Of a DNA stretch of 64,000 nt, positions 37,000-48,513 are shown one piece after another. The translations under genes were made by a program, and so were the position numbers. The notes below the pieces were generated by a model. It saw nothing but the letters and a program-made list of their open reading frames with translations, ran no database searches and was not told where the DNA came from. The stretch comes from Monarcha castaneiventris obscurior (lineage: Eukaryota > Chordata > Aves > Passeriformes > Monarchidae): assembly GCA_026261815.1 (NCBI GenBank), contig JAMPIT010000493.1, positions 9,689,501 to 9,753,500 of the forward strand. The letters are read 5' to 3'. Position 1 is the first letter of the stretch, and each line of letters starts with the position of its first letter.

Positions 37000-37270
37000 A
37001 AGTAAACTGAAAGGCCTTGTTGTCTGTCTGCCAAACAGCAGCAGCAGATAAGGGCTGGGGTTGCCGTGGAAACTCAGGCCCGTAGGAGACAGAATCCAAT
37101 TTCAGAAACCACAAAATCAACATAAACGTGTGCAAAAATAAAAAGGTTTGTTTGGCAAGTAATGAGGAGAAGGCTCCCAATGTATAAAGCAGATGAACCG
37201 GGGTGACCTCGGCCAACTTTAAGCCATAATAATGACGATGGCCCACGTAGCTTTGGCACCTCTGCAAGGA
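37000..37270. promoter_or_regulatory. Candidate conserved non-coding element
   Basis: Dense, non-repetitive sequence with CAGCAGCAGCAGATAAG (GATA-type site), GAAACCACAAAATC (RUNX-type site on the minus strand), GGTGACCTCGGCC and GATGGCCCACGTAGC. The retained CpGs and motif density suggest constraint. Conservation was not tested. Confidence 0.3.
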
Positions 37271-37950
37271 GCAGGGACACGACCAATTCTTATCACCCAA
37301 CTGCCACCCTTCTGCTGGAATATCCAGCCCCCACCTCCCTCTCCCTTTGCCCCTCTGCCCTAAAAAAAAATGGAGTGAGGGAGGAGGAATATTCATTAAA
37401 GCCCTGGGAGTAATCTCCTTTTAAACCTGCAAAGAGGATTCTGAGATGATGCTTTTAATTCAGTTTTCACCTATGTATTGTCCAGCAACAGTGTGCAAAT
37501 AATTATACATAAAAGGAATTCCTCCTTTCTCACCCTCTATGAGACCAGAGAAAAGCCAAGCTTAAACCATTTCCAAGTTAGGAAGATCTGGCAATTACGA
37601 CTTTTGCAGTTTGCCTGGGAAAAAAAAATGTTTTAGTGCCTATCACAACACAAAGTTGACATCACAGAAAGGACACCCCAATGCCAGGCACCAGAACCTT
37701 CCAGCACTGTCACTGTCTCTGTTTGAAGAGCTCAGTTACACCATCACATGGGGTTTAAGCTCCTCCAACGAGAAAGGGGCTGGAGATTGAGGGGGAACGT
37801 GTGGGATTCATTACTTCAGCTTGTGTGTCCCCAATATATTTGGTTTTTGAGTGCTTTCATAAGCACAGCAACCTTGTCCTTCTCCTGCCTTTAATTTGGG
37901 GGCTCAGTTCATGTTTTACCCACAGACCAACTGATTTTCTGCTGTTTCCA
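37271..37950. other. Non-coding stretch, nothing recognised
   Basis: No gene or repeat family was recognised. Confidence 0.55.
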
Positions 37951-38166
37951 TAGAATTGTGGAATGGTTTGGGTTTGAAGGGACCTCAAAGCTCATTTTAA
38001 AGCCATGGGCAGAGACACCTTCCACTGTCCCAGGGTGCTCCAACCCCGCCTTGGACACCTCCAGGGATCCAGGGGCAGCCACAGCTTCTCTGGGAACCTG
38101 TGCCAGGGCCTCCCCACCCTCCCAGGGAAGAATTTCTTCCCAAAATCCCATTGAACCCTGCCCTAC
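37951..38166 (-). mobile_element. CR1 LINE fragment
   Basis: An antisense CR1. It runs from the tail remnant TAGAATTGTGGAATGGTTTG through GAAGGGACCTCAAAGCTCAT, GCCATGGGCAGAGACACCTT and CCTTGGACACCTCCAGGGATC, with CAGCCACAGCTTCTCTGGG next and AAGAATTTCTTCCCAAAATC near the end. About 215 bp are preserved in good order. Confidence 0.95.
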
Positions 38167-38492
38167 AAACTCCTGGGCAGCACAACTGAGATCCTGGGCA
38201 CTGCAGACACCTGGGGACTCTCTAACCCCATCCATTTTTGTCAGGAAAAAAAACCTCACGATGGAGCACAGAGGAAAGAGACTGAGGAAAACTTAAGCTG
38301 AGAAATACCAGAACATCCCCCACTGTTACAAATAATCCGCATTTTCAGCCAAATTTAGAGCAGCTTTTCAGTGAATTTGAGGGAAAAGCATTTCTGTGTC
38401 ACCGCTCGAGCTGACAGAGGGATGGGCACAGCCTGGGGTGGCCGTGTGGGGACTCCCCAGCACAGTGTGGGGCCACAGCGGGGCCTGGCAGG
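38167..38492. other. Non-coding stretch, nothing recognised
   Basis: No gene or repeat family was recognised between the CR1 fragment and the 43-bp tandem repeat. Confidence 0.5.
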
Positions 38493-38578
38493 GATTTTCC
38501 CCTTTCCTTTTCCCAAAACTCGCTCTGTCAGCACAGATTTTCCCCTTTCCTTTTCCCAAAACTCGCTCTGTCAGCACA
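38493..38578. repeat. 43-bp tandem duplication (two copies)
   Basis: A unit starting GATTTTCCCCTTTCC and ending GTCAGCACA occurs at 38493-38535 and 38536-38578. The two copies are identical by eye, which implies a very recent duplication or a variable locus. Confidence 0.95.
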
Positions 38579-39139
38579 ACCCAGGGGTGGCTCGCTTGCC
38601 ATCCATGGGCCAGATTTGTCACCTGGCCTCTAATGTCCCCGGCAAAGGCGGCGCTGCCAGGTTCCCACAGTCAGAGCAAACACCAGGAGGGTTTGTTTGT
38701 CCTCATCACCCAGGTGCTGCGGGGCTTTCCAGGAGCTCTTCCTCCTCCAGGCATTTTGTGTTTGTCCGTGTGAGCCCAGGATCTGCGGGAGGGGACAAAG
38801 GGACGAGGATCGCCCTCACGGACCCCGGCGGCCTCCAGAGCTGAGGGGTGACAGCAGAGCAGGCACGAGGATTGGGAATAAAGAGCTCTGTGTTCCCACA
38901 CAGAGTTAGTCCGGCCTGGACTTTCCAAAATTGCCCACAGGGTTGGATGCATCAGGATTTTTGCACGGTCAAGTGGGCCCCGCTACGCTCTGAGGGCCCT
39001 CATGCTCCCGGGTAATTATGGCCCAAAGATGGGACTCAAATCTCCAAAAAGGAGCTCCTAACCCACAGGCAGACACCAAAAATCAGTGCCAGCCCTACCA
39101 GCGAGCTCCAGAGGCTGAGAAAAGAGAATTGCTCCTTCT
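38579..39139. other. Non-coding stretch, nothing recognised
   Basis: Moderately GC-rich with some retained CpG around 38640-38840. No exon signal or protein family was recognised. Confidence 0.5.
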
Positions 39140-39260
39140 CTCCTGCACATTTCCACCAGGCCAAATATAATGAGGGCCTATATTTTAATGGGCAGCGATG
39201 TTTAATATTTGACATTAGGTAAATACGCTCTCCACGCCGCCAGAATAATTTCACACAGCC
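39140..39260. promoter_or_regulatory. Candidate conserved non-coding element
   Basis: CACATTTCCACCAGGCC, then ATATTTTAATGGGCAGCG, GTTTAATATTTGACATTAGG, and CGCTCTCCACGCCGCCAG. AT-rich homeobox-like motifs beside retained CpGs are the usual look of developmental enhancers. This is an inference only. Confidence 0.3.
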
Positions 39261-39940
39261 TTAGGGTGGAGCTTTGAAAAGCTGCTGGGTAATGGAGTTC
39301 AAACTCGGCTGTGCTCAAGGCTGGGACTGTTTGGAAAGTCCCACCCTTAATCTGGGATCGTTACAAACCTTCCCAGCCTCTAAATCTTCGGGTTTGCAAG
39401 AATGGTTCTACCGAAAAAATAAAACCCCAACACCTGAGGTCAGATCTTGTGAGGGGTGGGGTTGTTCCTGAGGACAAGCAGTGATGTCACAGCAGGGAAA
39501 ATTTCTATTTCTGCAAAAAAAGAAAAAAAAGCCTTGGCAATGCAGAGCCATGGCAAAGGACATAAAGAGCAAAAATATAGAGCTGGAATATAAATAGTTT
39601 TTGTGAAGTATGGCTCTGAGTTTGTCCATGTGCCACAAAAGGGCTTGAAATATCTGGATATATTGTAATGTCTTTTTTTTTTTAATTTTTTAAGTACTTT
39701 AGCAGTCTATCTATGGCAGTTCAGTGGATGTCAGCAGCAGGGCTGGGTTTAAAATGATGGATATTTTAGAATGGAGCTATAAATCTTTCCAGGCTCACAA
39801 TCTACTTCCTTTTGAAAAATGGGTGATGGCAAATGGAAATTTACAGTCGTGAGGAATCGTGTTTGGTGTTGATGCAGCAAACGTGGAACTGCTCCTTTCG
39901 AGGGGTCATTCTCCTCAATGCCCTCAAATCAGATGGGAAA
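39261..39940. other. Non-coding stretch, nothing recognised
   Basis: No gene or repeat family was recognised. A T10 run lies near 39673. Confidence 0.55.
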
Positions 39941-39985
39941 GATCCATGAAAAGGGATCCATGAAAAGGGATCCATGAAAAGGGAT
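39941..39985. repeat. 15-bp tandem repeat (three copies)
   Basis: The unit GATCCATGAAAAGGG is repeated three times without change, followed by a partial fourth unit (GATCCAT). Confidence 0.97.
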
Positions 39986-42227
39986 CCATTTATGCAGGGG
40001 ATGCACTGAGCCAGCTGATCTCAACAGGGATTAACACCTTCAAAATGCTGCTGAGGGCACAGGAAAACTTCAAACTGATTACATGAAATGATAAAGAATT
40101 TATTAAATAGAGCAAACCTTAGGGAAAAAAATGGAAATTATGAGGGATTTTCAAGCAGCAAATCAACTTTCCTGAAGTGGTGCCTGGACTGCAGCAACTG
40201 AAGGATCTGGGTTTGGTGGGATCAGAGTGAACCCAATGCGATTCCAGTGTCAATCCAGCTGCTGCTCCCATTTTTCTGAGAATGTTCACCAGCATTCCCT
40301 GGGTTTTCTTGGGGCTCTGATTGGAGGCAAGAGGCAAAATGTGGGATTAAAGGGCAATGAAAGTGGCTCTGAGCTTCACCCAGCCTCCTGTGGCTCAGAA
40401 ACAACACCTGGGACACTTGGGAAGGGGATACTGGGCCCTGAGGATGGCTCCTGTTCCCAAACAGTGACCTCATCACAGGGCACTCCTGAGATGTCTCCTC
40501 CACTGTTTTTCTGTACCAGATAATAATAATATAATAAATGATCCTGAAATAGAATAACAGAGCCTCCTTAAACCACAACACTGAGAACCTGACTTGTTTT
40601 TCAGAAGAAAATTAAAGAGCCCATTCCATGATTTATTCTCTCTCGCTGCCCGTGCAAGGCAGAGCTTATTTTTCCATTAAAATTCAGCTGCTCTCCGAGC
40701 ACAAGGAAGAAAAATGCCTGCAAACACCACATTTGTTAGGGCTGGTCGAGTTGGAATAAACTCCAAGTAGCACCTTTTTCTATGTAATCCATCTCCCAAA
40801 GCTGTGGTGCCTCATTAGGGATATTTTTCAGGAATAGAACAGCAAACAGAGGTGCTTCAGCTCTCCCTGACTCAGTTCCCAGCCTGGTTTGGGTGATGGA
40901 GTTGGGTGGGTGCTGGGGACATTTTCTGTCCCATGTCTCACCCTAGAACAGCACTAAGCTGAAAACCAGGCAGTGAAACAAGCTCTGTTTTTGGTGAGGT
41001 TGGTTAAGCAAGACAAAATCAATTAATGTCTGAGACCTCACAGGTTCCTGGAGGCAAATTGTTCCAATTACCAGCACCTGAGAGCAAATTAGGAGCAATT
41101 AAAAGGAGCAGCTGGGATTTCAGTGAGTTACTCCTGTCACTGCCATCTCCATTCCATTTTAGGCTCATTAAAGAGGTATTTTACCCATTACATTCTTCTG
41201 TAACGGTGGCATTTTTCATTTTTAAATAGTTACAACCACACCATGCACATTTGGAAATATTCCCTGAATAGGAATCATTCCCTGATGGGTGAGGGATGTG
41301 AGTGTTTTACACTGACTGTGGTTCAGGTAGAACCTCTGGAGGGGCTGCTGCTGTTAAAATTCCAAGATTTGCCTGAGAAGGCTCCGGAAAATCCAGAGCT
41401 CTGTGCACAGCTTTGGCCTTTCTGCAATGCCTCTCTCAGAAACACAAAGAAAAATCCATTTTTCCTCCATCATCTCCCCCAAAACAAAGCAACAGGGTTT
41501 GGTTTTATTGGGAAACACTCCCACAAATCACACCTGAGTCCAGGGAAGTCTTCAGTCGAGGATCTTTGAAATATTAATTAATCCCAGATTAATTAATCCA
41601 GAACCTCACTCCAGTTCTCACATAGAACTTGGGAATTTAGATTTCAATTACTCAGCATCTCACAGGAAATGGGAATCCCAATCTATGATATTCCCAAAGA
41701 GACTTCACCACCCTTAACTCATTCCAACCAAAAGGCAAATCCACTCTCCACAGCCTGGAACCATCAAATCCAACTTTCCCCATCTGACCTTTCCCTGCTG
41801 TCACCACCCATTCTGCTCCAGGCCTTTTCCCATCTGCAATCCCAAATCTTTTGGATATTCCCCATCACCTGCACCCTCAGTCTCCAGGCACTGCCTCATC
41901 CCAACGCTTTGGGTGCTGGGGTTTCCTTGGAGCTGTTCCATGGTGGAAGGGTTCCTGCCTAGCAGGAAATGTTCCTGGACAGCAGGAGGTGGGATCAAAG
42001 TCACTTTTCTTGGATTTTACCCATGGATTGATCCAGCTCATCTCTTCACCCAGTCCCCACCACCACTGAGTCCAAACCCCTTTGTCAAAGTGGTGGCAAA
42101 TCCCATCAGCAGCAAACTTGAGCACAAATGTCCAGAGCGAGGGGGTTTTTTGGGAAGAGCAGCCACACCAAATCACTGCCCAAACCCATCCTGGTGGGGA
42201 CAAGGCAAAGAGGAGTTGGTGGGGATC
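39986..42227. other. Non-coding stretch, nothing recognised
   Basis: No gene or repeat family was recognised. TTAATTAAT-rich homeobox-type sites occur at 41572-41598. Confidence 0.5.
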
Positions 42228-42434
42228 ACGGACTCATGGAATCATGGAATCATTAATATTGGATAAGACCTTTAAGATCATCAAGTCAAACCAGCACCAC
42301 CATGGTCACCATTAAACCACGTCCTCAAGTGCCACATCCACAGGTTTTTTTGGACAATTCTAGGGATGGTGACTCCACCACTTCCCTGGGCAGCCCATTC
42401 CAAAGCCTGACAATCCATTTGATGGAGAAATTCT
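42228..42434 (-). mobile_element. CR1 LINE fragment (CR1-Y/J-like)
   Basis: An antisense CR1 of a different subfamily from the others. A tail of GACTCATGGAATCATGGAATC is followed by GATAAGACCTTTAAGATCATC, AAACCACGTCCTCAAGTGCC, then GGGATGGTGACTCCACCAC and TTCCCTGGGCAGCCCATTCC. The TCCACCACTTCCCTGGGCAG block is characteristic of the CR1-Y/J group. Confidence 0.9.
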
Positions 42435-43229
42435 GGGAGATATGGCACTGTAACAGGAAAATGGAGAGGGGATGGGAATTCCAGTCTGGAACTGGAGTAG
42501 GAACGGGTTCCTGCGTAAAGCAAAGTGGGAGTTGGACAAAACCCCTCCTCAGGGAAGTGGGAAGGAGAGACCAGGCTGCAGTTGCAAGCAGGAGTAAGGA
42601 AAAGCTAGGGAGAATCAAACCCACACTTTTCTGGGAGTCGGGACTGCATTTGTTGTTGGACATTTCAAAGGTTAGGAGCGTCCCCGGTGAAACACCGCGT
42701 GTGTCAGACTGGGAGGTGCCACCCAAGGCAAAAAAAGCAAATTAAAAAATAAGCCTCACACCCACCAGTCTGCCACCAAATGTGCCCTGTCATGCCGAGG
42801 GACTGGTGCGGGAGAGGAGGAGAGGAAAGGAAAGGAAAGCAGCTCGTTCCAGCCCTAATAATTCTGATGATTCATCGCTCCGAATTACCCGAGCTCTTTG
42901 GGGACGGGAGCAGCAGGATCCCGCTGCTGCCTTTGGGATAATAAACACTCCTGGTAAACACTCCTTCCCCAGCCCCTAAATATCCACCTCATCCCAAAAA
43001 TGAGTCACAGCTCCCACCCAGCTCCCCCGTGCTCAGCTGTGCCACCCTTTGCCATCCCCATGAAAGGCTCCGGGAAGCCTTTGGGATTTATTGGCTAAAG
43101 AAATAAGTTTGGGATTTATTGATTGGGATGGGGATGCCCAGGCACACGCACACATGTGCACGCTCACACTCACACACGTTTCAGTGTGAAAAAAGGGGGT
43201 TTTGGGTCTGAGGGAGCAGGGAGGGCTCC
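42435..43229. other. Non-coding stretch with CA-rich patch
   Basis: No gene was recognised. An imperfect CA repeat lies at 43143-43178, and GGAAAGGAAAGGAAAG at 42822-42837. Confidence 0.55.
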
Positions 43230-43400
43230 GTGCCAAGGAAACGCCAGCGAGCGGCGCGTTCCACTGGAGGTGTTGACAGTGGATAATAAATCCCGGCCCT
43301 ACCTAACATTTACAGGAACATTAGAAAATAAAGTGAAACGGCGTGAGCTGGTTCCCAGGGCAACCAGACAAACACAATAAACAGGCCTCAGAGGCAAGAG
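43230..43400. promoter_or_regulatory. Candidate conserved non-coding element
   Basis: CGCCAGCGAGCGGCGCG is followed by TGTTGACAGTGGATAATAAA and AACATTTACAGGAACATTAG. CpG-rich sequence joined to AT-rich, motif-dense sequence suggests a regulatory block. The TGACAG motif is the core of TALE (MEIS/PBX-type) sites. Function is inferred. Confidence 0.25.
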
Positions 43401-43498
43401 TAACTTACACCATCCTCCTGGGGCTCAAATATATCACTTTACATTAGCCTTCTGCTGGGGCTGCTCCTGAAAGCTCTTTGTTTTATTATTATTTGAAC

Positions 43499-43530
43499 AA
43501 AAAAAAAAAAAAAAAGACAAAAAAAAAAAA
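43499..43530. repeat. Interrupted poly-A tract
   Basis: A18, then GAC, then A11. There is no body of a retrocopy next to it. Confidence 0.95.
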
Positions 43531-46033
43531 TCTGGTATTTTCTTAGTGCAGATCGGCGTGAAATCGAAGAGTTCCTTTGGTTGCTGGTCTTTATAGGTCT
43601 TTTACTGCACATTAAAGCTCCTGTGCAAATAATAATGACTATTAATAAATCTTTATAAAGAACTGCGTCCCTCTCCTGCAGAAGAATATTATTAATAAGG
43701 TGGCCAGAACCCAGAGCCTTTGCTGGCCCAATAAAAACCACTTTTCTGGGGTGTTTTTCCTCAATACAGATACAAAATTAACTGTCAAATATATGGGGTG
43801 GCTAAGCCAGATTTTTCCTGATTCAACAGCCTTCCTCCAGCTCTGCTTGTAACCAGACCTTGGGTTTGGATCTTGCTGTCACTAATTTTAGGGGAATGTC
43901 CTGGACCCAACCAGGTCACAGCAGCTCAGGCTCATTAAATCCCGGCACAATCTGTACAAAATAATGACATTTCGTTCTAAAAATCAGCCAGTAAATCTCT
44001 CCTCACCTGCCCATGGTGGGCCCGTGCACATATTCCATCACTATTTTCAGATACAATCCCTAAACACGTAATTTTCGGGATGACACCATCCAAGAACATG
44101 GAGATGGGAGCAGGAAGGTGAGATTTGGAGAGGCAAAGCAGCTGTGAGAAGTTTGGGAATGATGTGACAGCTTTGGGAATGCGGCCTTCGAAGTTCCTCA
44201 GCTTTTAAGACCACCCACATGTGATTTATCCCCTGATGCATCACCAGTGCTGAAGGGACCAATTTTGGCCATTTCTCCCCAGTCCTGCCCACCCACTGCT
44301 GCAAATGTTGTGCTCCAGGCTCTCCTATTTATCCTCATTGAGCCACCTTTTTGTGGTTTTCCGGGATTATTTGGGCTTGTGCTGTCCCAGGACAGGCAAA
44401 CACGGGGAGGCTCCAGCCTGGAGCTGTGTCCTGGTCATTCTGACTGGGACAAACTGGGTGAGTCAAAGGCAGCACATGGAACATGTGAATCTGGGAATCC
44501 TAAAAGAGGCAGCAGGAGTCACTCAGCTCCTTTTCCTCCACCCCTGAGCCACCCTTGTGGGAAGAACAAGAGGGGAATTGCTTGGAAACAAAAGGGGGTG
44601 CCAGTGAAGAGCCCCAGATTTCCAGCAGTGCTCCAGCAATGCCTGGCAGCCTCCTCCATGAGTTCTCCAAGGTTTTCTGCACAGGAATGACACTTGGAAG
44701 TGCAGATGCCAGCCCGGCTGACAAGGGAAGGGCGGGGTGATCACATGTTCCTGATTTCTTTGCCACATTTAGTTCCATCCTCTCCAGACTTCCACGGCTC
44801 TCGGGTGGAGTGACCCTGCCAAAACCGGAGCTGCTGTTGGGAACACATCCCCCCCTCCAGCCTGGCGTGTAAAAGCTGAGGAAAGGCAGAGCTGACAGAG
44901 TGGAGGTGGCTTTTTTCCCCTTTTTTTCATGATTAAATCACCGCCCTATTGATGACTAATTAGAATGAGTGAGGTCCAGATGGCCAGAGCCTTTAATGAG
45001 GCCAATTAAGGATCCCAATGTTTTCATACTGTGCCCGTTTTCCTAGAAAGACTAAGCAGCAGTGGAGGTCCCACCTCCTGCTCCAGACCCAGGCCAGCAA
45101 CTTGATCCTGGAGGACTTAATAAATAAAAGGTCAAATGTGATAAGGAAGAGCCCAATGTGGGTTTTCAGCAGGGAGGCCTCGTGTCCTGCCTCAGCCTCC
45201 AAGATTTCTGCCCAAGTTCATCCCTGAACACCTTAAACCCCTTTATTGGGAGGGGTGTCCAGCTTCACTGTCTCCATTTTATGGGGTTTTTTGCTGCTCT
45301 CCTGAGTCATGATCATGAGGAGAGGAGCTGTAACACCATGAACCAGAATTTCCTATTTCTAACCTGGGCACGGAGCAGCTCATGAGGTTTCCACCCTTGT
45401 TTTGCAGGTTTGCAGGAGGGTGTCCAAGCAACTGCTCTGGAGTGTTTATTTGAGCTCCAGGAGCTTCCTGAGGCCCTGCTGTCCCAAGGGCAATTTCTGT
45501 CTGGCCACCTGAGGTTTGCAGGATGTCCATTCCTGCCTTACAACACCACCTGAGCACCTCTTGAGTTTTTAGCCTGTTGTTTTTAACAAAACTCCCACAA
45601 AAAAACTGGGATTTTACAGGTGGGCAGTGCAGGGGGAGAAGGATTTTTGTATTGCACAGAAGGCAGGAAATCAAAGGGAGATCCCCCAATTTCCAAACTC
45701 AGGCTGGAATTTAACTGCCAAATCAATCCACATGCCACATCCCACATGAGGGAAGCAAACAGAATCCAGTTCTTCTAAGGGTCAGGTACCTGCACCTTCA
45801 CTCGGATCCTGAAATGCTCTTGTACAAAGACAACTTCGTTCAAGTGCTTCCAGTGGTGATGTTCGGATGAAAAACTCCCAGACTTGCAGCCCCTTCTGCT
45901 TCCAAGGGACTTGAGGGATGCAAAATTTGTCTCAGTCCTGGACTGGTCTGCAGGCACAGAATTTAAACATTGTTCTGTTTTATAAATGAAAACACCATTT
46001 TTTTAAAATCCTTCTGTTCAAAACCACTTTATT
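43531..46033. other. Non-coding stretch, nothing recognised
   Basis: No gene or repeat family was recognised. Reading frames at 44247-44690 and 45279-45689 have no recognisable domains. Confidence 0.5.
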
Positions 46034-46088
46034 AAAAAAACAAAACAAAACAAAAAAAAAAAAAAAAAAAAAAAACAACCAAAAAAAA
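46034..46088. repeat. A-rich tract with A24 core
   Basis: AAAAC repeats lead into A24 (46052-46075) and a further A8. It is a simple repeat, with no associated element seen. Confidence 0.97.
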
Positions 46089-48362
46089 CCCCCAGATTTT
46101 TGGATTTTAATAATCCAGAGGGTGGATAAAGATCCAGTTCTAACATTTCCAATTTTAGAGTAACTCCACCTGATCCTCAGCTGCGTTTCAGGGTGGCCGA
46201 GCTGTTCCAGGGCTCCTCAGGTGAGCGAGGTCTCTCCCCTGGGAACAGCAGCTCAGGAATTTTGTGCATTCCAGAATGTCCAAGGGCTGCTTGGAAAGGA
46301 ACACGTCTGAGTGCACTGGGCTGGATCAACCACAGACTCTGTGAGGTTTGTGGTGTGTCTGAGTGGAACAATGGCAGCCCCAGTCCATAGGAGATTTCCC
46401 GGATCTGGAAGGTTTCTATGGATTATATACATTCCATGAAATACCCTGGGAGCTCCAGGAGAGCAGAAGGGCAGTGGGATCCTGGGATGTGTGGGAAATC
46501 ACATCAGTGCTGCCAGAATTCCTGCCTACGTGGTGGAAAACTGACCCTTCCCAAGTGTCCCAGGAGGTTGGGTCCCAATCCTGGTGAGGGCCAGACAGTG
46601 ACCACAGTGCAGAAAACAACAATTCTTGTGATAAGAGATCTGGGCTATTTGTTCTTTTCCCTCAAAAATCACAGGAACACCCAGCTTTAGGAAAATTGGT
46701 GCTCTAAAAAGTTCACTTTGGCTGCTAAAATTCCCAAGGAGCTCCAGCAGGGATTTAGGCCCCACTGGAAGCATCGCTGTTGTTTTCAACATGTGAGGGG
46801 CAGGGAATATCTGGGACAATGAACCCAAACAAACAGAAAAAAAAAAAATAAATAAATATGGAGGGAAACCCCTGGGCTGAGCAGGGGACACCAAATTCTC
46901 CACCTGCTTCTGAGGGGCACTTGCTTTCCTTCAGGACAGAAAAATGGCAATGAAGTGACAAATTTCTTGGTGGAGCTGATAAATTCATGCAAAACCTGCA
47001 CCTGGCAAGGGGGCAAAGTGAATATCTGTGAGCAAATTCCTGCCTGGGATGTATTCCTGGGAAAATGGGGATTTACAGAAGAGTCAGAGAGCAAAACCCC
47101 ACAGTGGCCACGGGCCCTGAGGATGAGGGAGCAGACAGAGCCTTGCAGGAAGCACGAGGCCATTCCAGGGCAGAAAAGTCTCCTGGGAATCTCTGACGTA
47201 TTTTGGGGCTAAGCTGAGGCAAACAGGAAAAGGGTTTAAAACAGGGCAGAGGAGAGACAGCCTAAAACCCCTGAGGTTGAGCTCCCTTTGTAGTTATTTG
47301 TGGTGCTGGGTAAGGTTTCACTCGTGGTTTCTATTCTTCCCCTCATCCTTAAAAAATGTGACAAATTCCAGAAGGTTTCTGACCAGTCCAGCCCTGCAAA
47401 ACCAGCTGAGCCTCCCCATTCCCACATCCCAGCTCCAAAATGGGCTTTCCATGCTGGACATCCAGAGTTCCTTGGGGTTACCCAGCTGGTGGAAAGCCAC
47501 CAGGCCTATTTCTCCATCTCTTTCATTCTTCCCTGATTTATTTAGGTATTTACTCCCCGATTTATTGATTTATGAATTTATTATTCCACCTGCACTCCAT
47601 GCAGCGCTCTGAGAGCTCCTTGGCCAGGTTGATTTTTGGGATGTTGTCTCTCAGGTCACCTTCAGGGTTTGATTCTCTCTCCCAGCTGAGTCTGAAGCAG
47701 GGAGCAGAGCAGCTGCTGGGGTGGAATTTCCCAGCAAGGACAGATTTTTGGGAATTATTCAGCTCCCTCATCAGCTGCTGGAGCTGCCTCAGGCACTTCT
47801 TCTCCTTTAAAAGGAGCAAAAATCATCTTGTGGACACTGAAAACACCAACCAACATCACCTGGTTGGAGTCCAACAAAGGGATGCCTAAACACTTCTATT
47901 TCTGCAAAACTAAACATGAGAGCTCCCTGTGACTGACTGAAAATATTAAATTATTAAATGATTAAGACTTTTTTAAAATTTATTATTGTTATTATTATTT
48001 TATTACCTTAAATCCAAACTTTACAAAAGGACAGATTCTGAGTGGATCCAAACAAAGCCATTTGGAGCAGCAGTGAGGGGGCACCAAAATGGTTGGGAGA
48101 GTCCATATTAATTATTCCCAAATGAAATTACTTTCATTTGAGATGTGAGCTGAGTATTGAATGATTCCCCTCACTCCCTGGGAGTTTTTGAAATGCCACA
48201 GAGGCAAAGAACTCTCCATAGTGAGCAGAAACAGGGGATCTGTTATCTTTTTGAGATAAGATCATGGGGAGAAGCTTTCCCAACCAAACTGTGGGATATC
48301 AGTGGGCAAATCCTTCAGAGGGAAGCAGAGAATCCCTCAGTGTGGAGGTGAGAGAGCCCCTG
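46089..48362. other. Non-coding stretch, simple repeats only
   Basis: No gene or repeat family was recognised. A TTATTATTGTTATTATTA-type run lies at 47978-48006. Confidence 0.5.
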
Positions 48363-48513
48363 GGTGTGGAGGTGTGGATGGTGTGGGTTTTGTGGATTTC
48401 ATGGATTTTGTGTGGATTGTGTGGATTTTATGGATTTTGTGGATTGTGTGGGATTATATGGATGGTGTGGATTGTGTGGATGGGGTGGATTTCGTGGATT
48501 TTGTGTGGATTTT
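48363..48513. repeat. GTGGATTT-type minisatellite
   Basis: About 150 bp of degenerate 7-10 bp units based on GTGGATTT, GTGTGGAT and ATGGATTTT. Unit length varies and copies have drifted. On one strand it reads as strings of tryptophan, valine and aspartate codons, which explains the long frames here. Confidence 0.9.
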
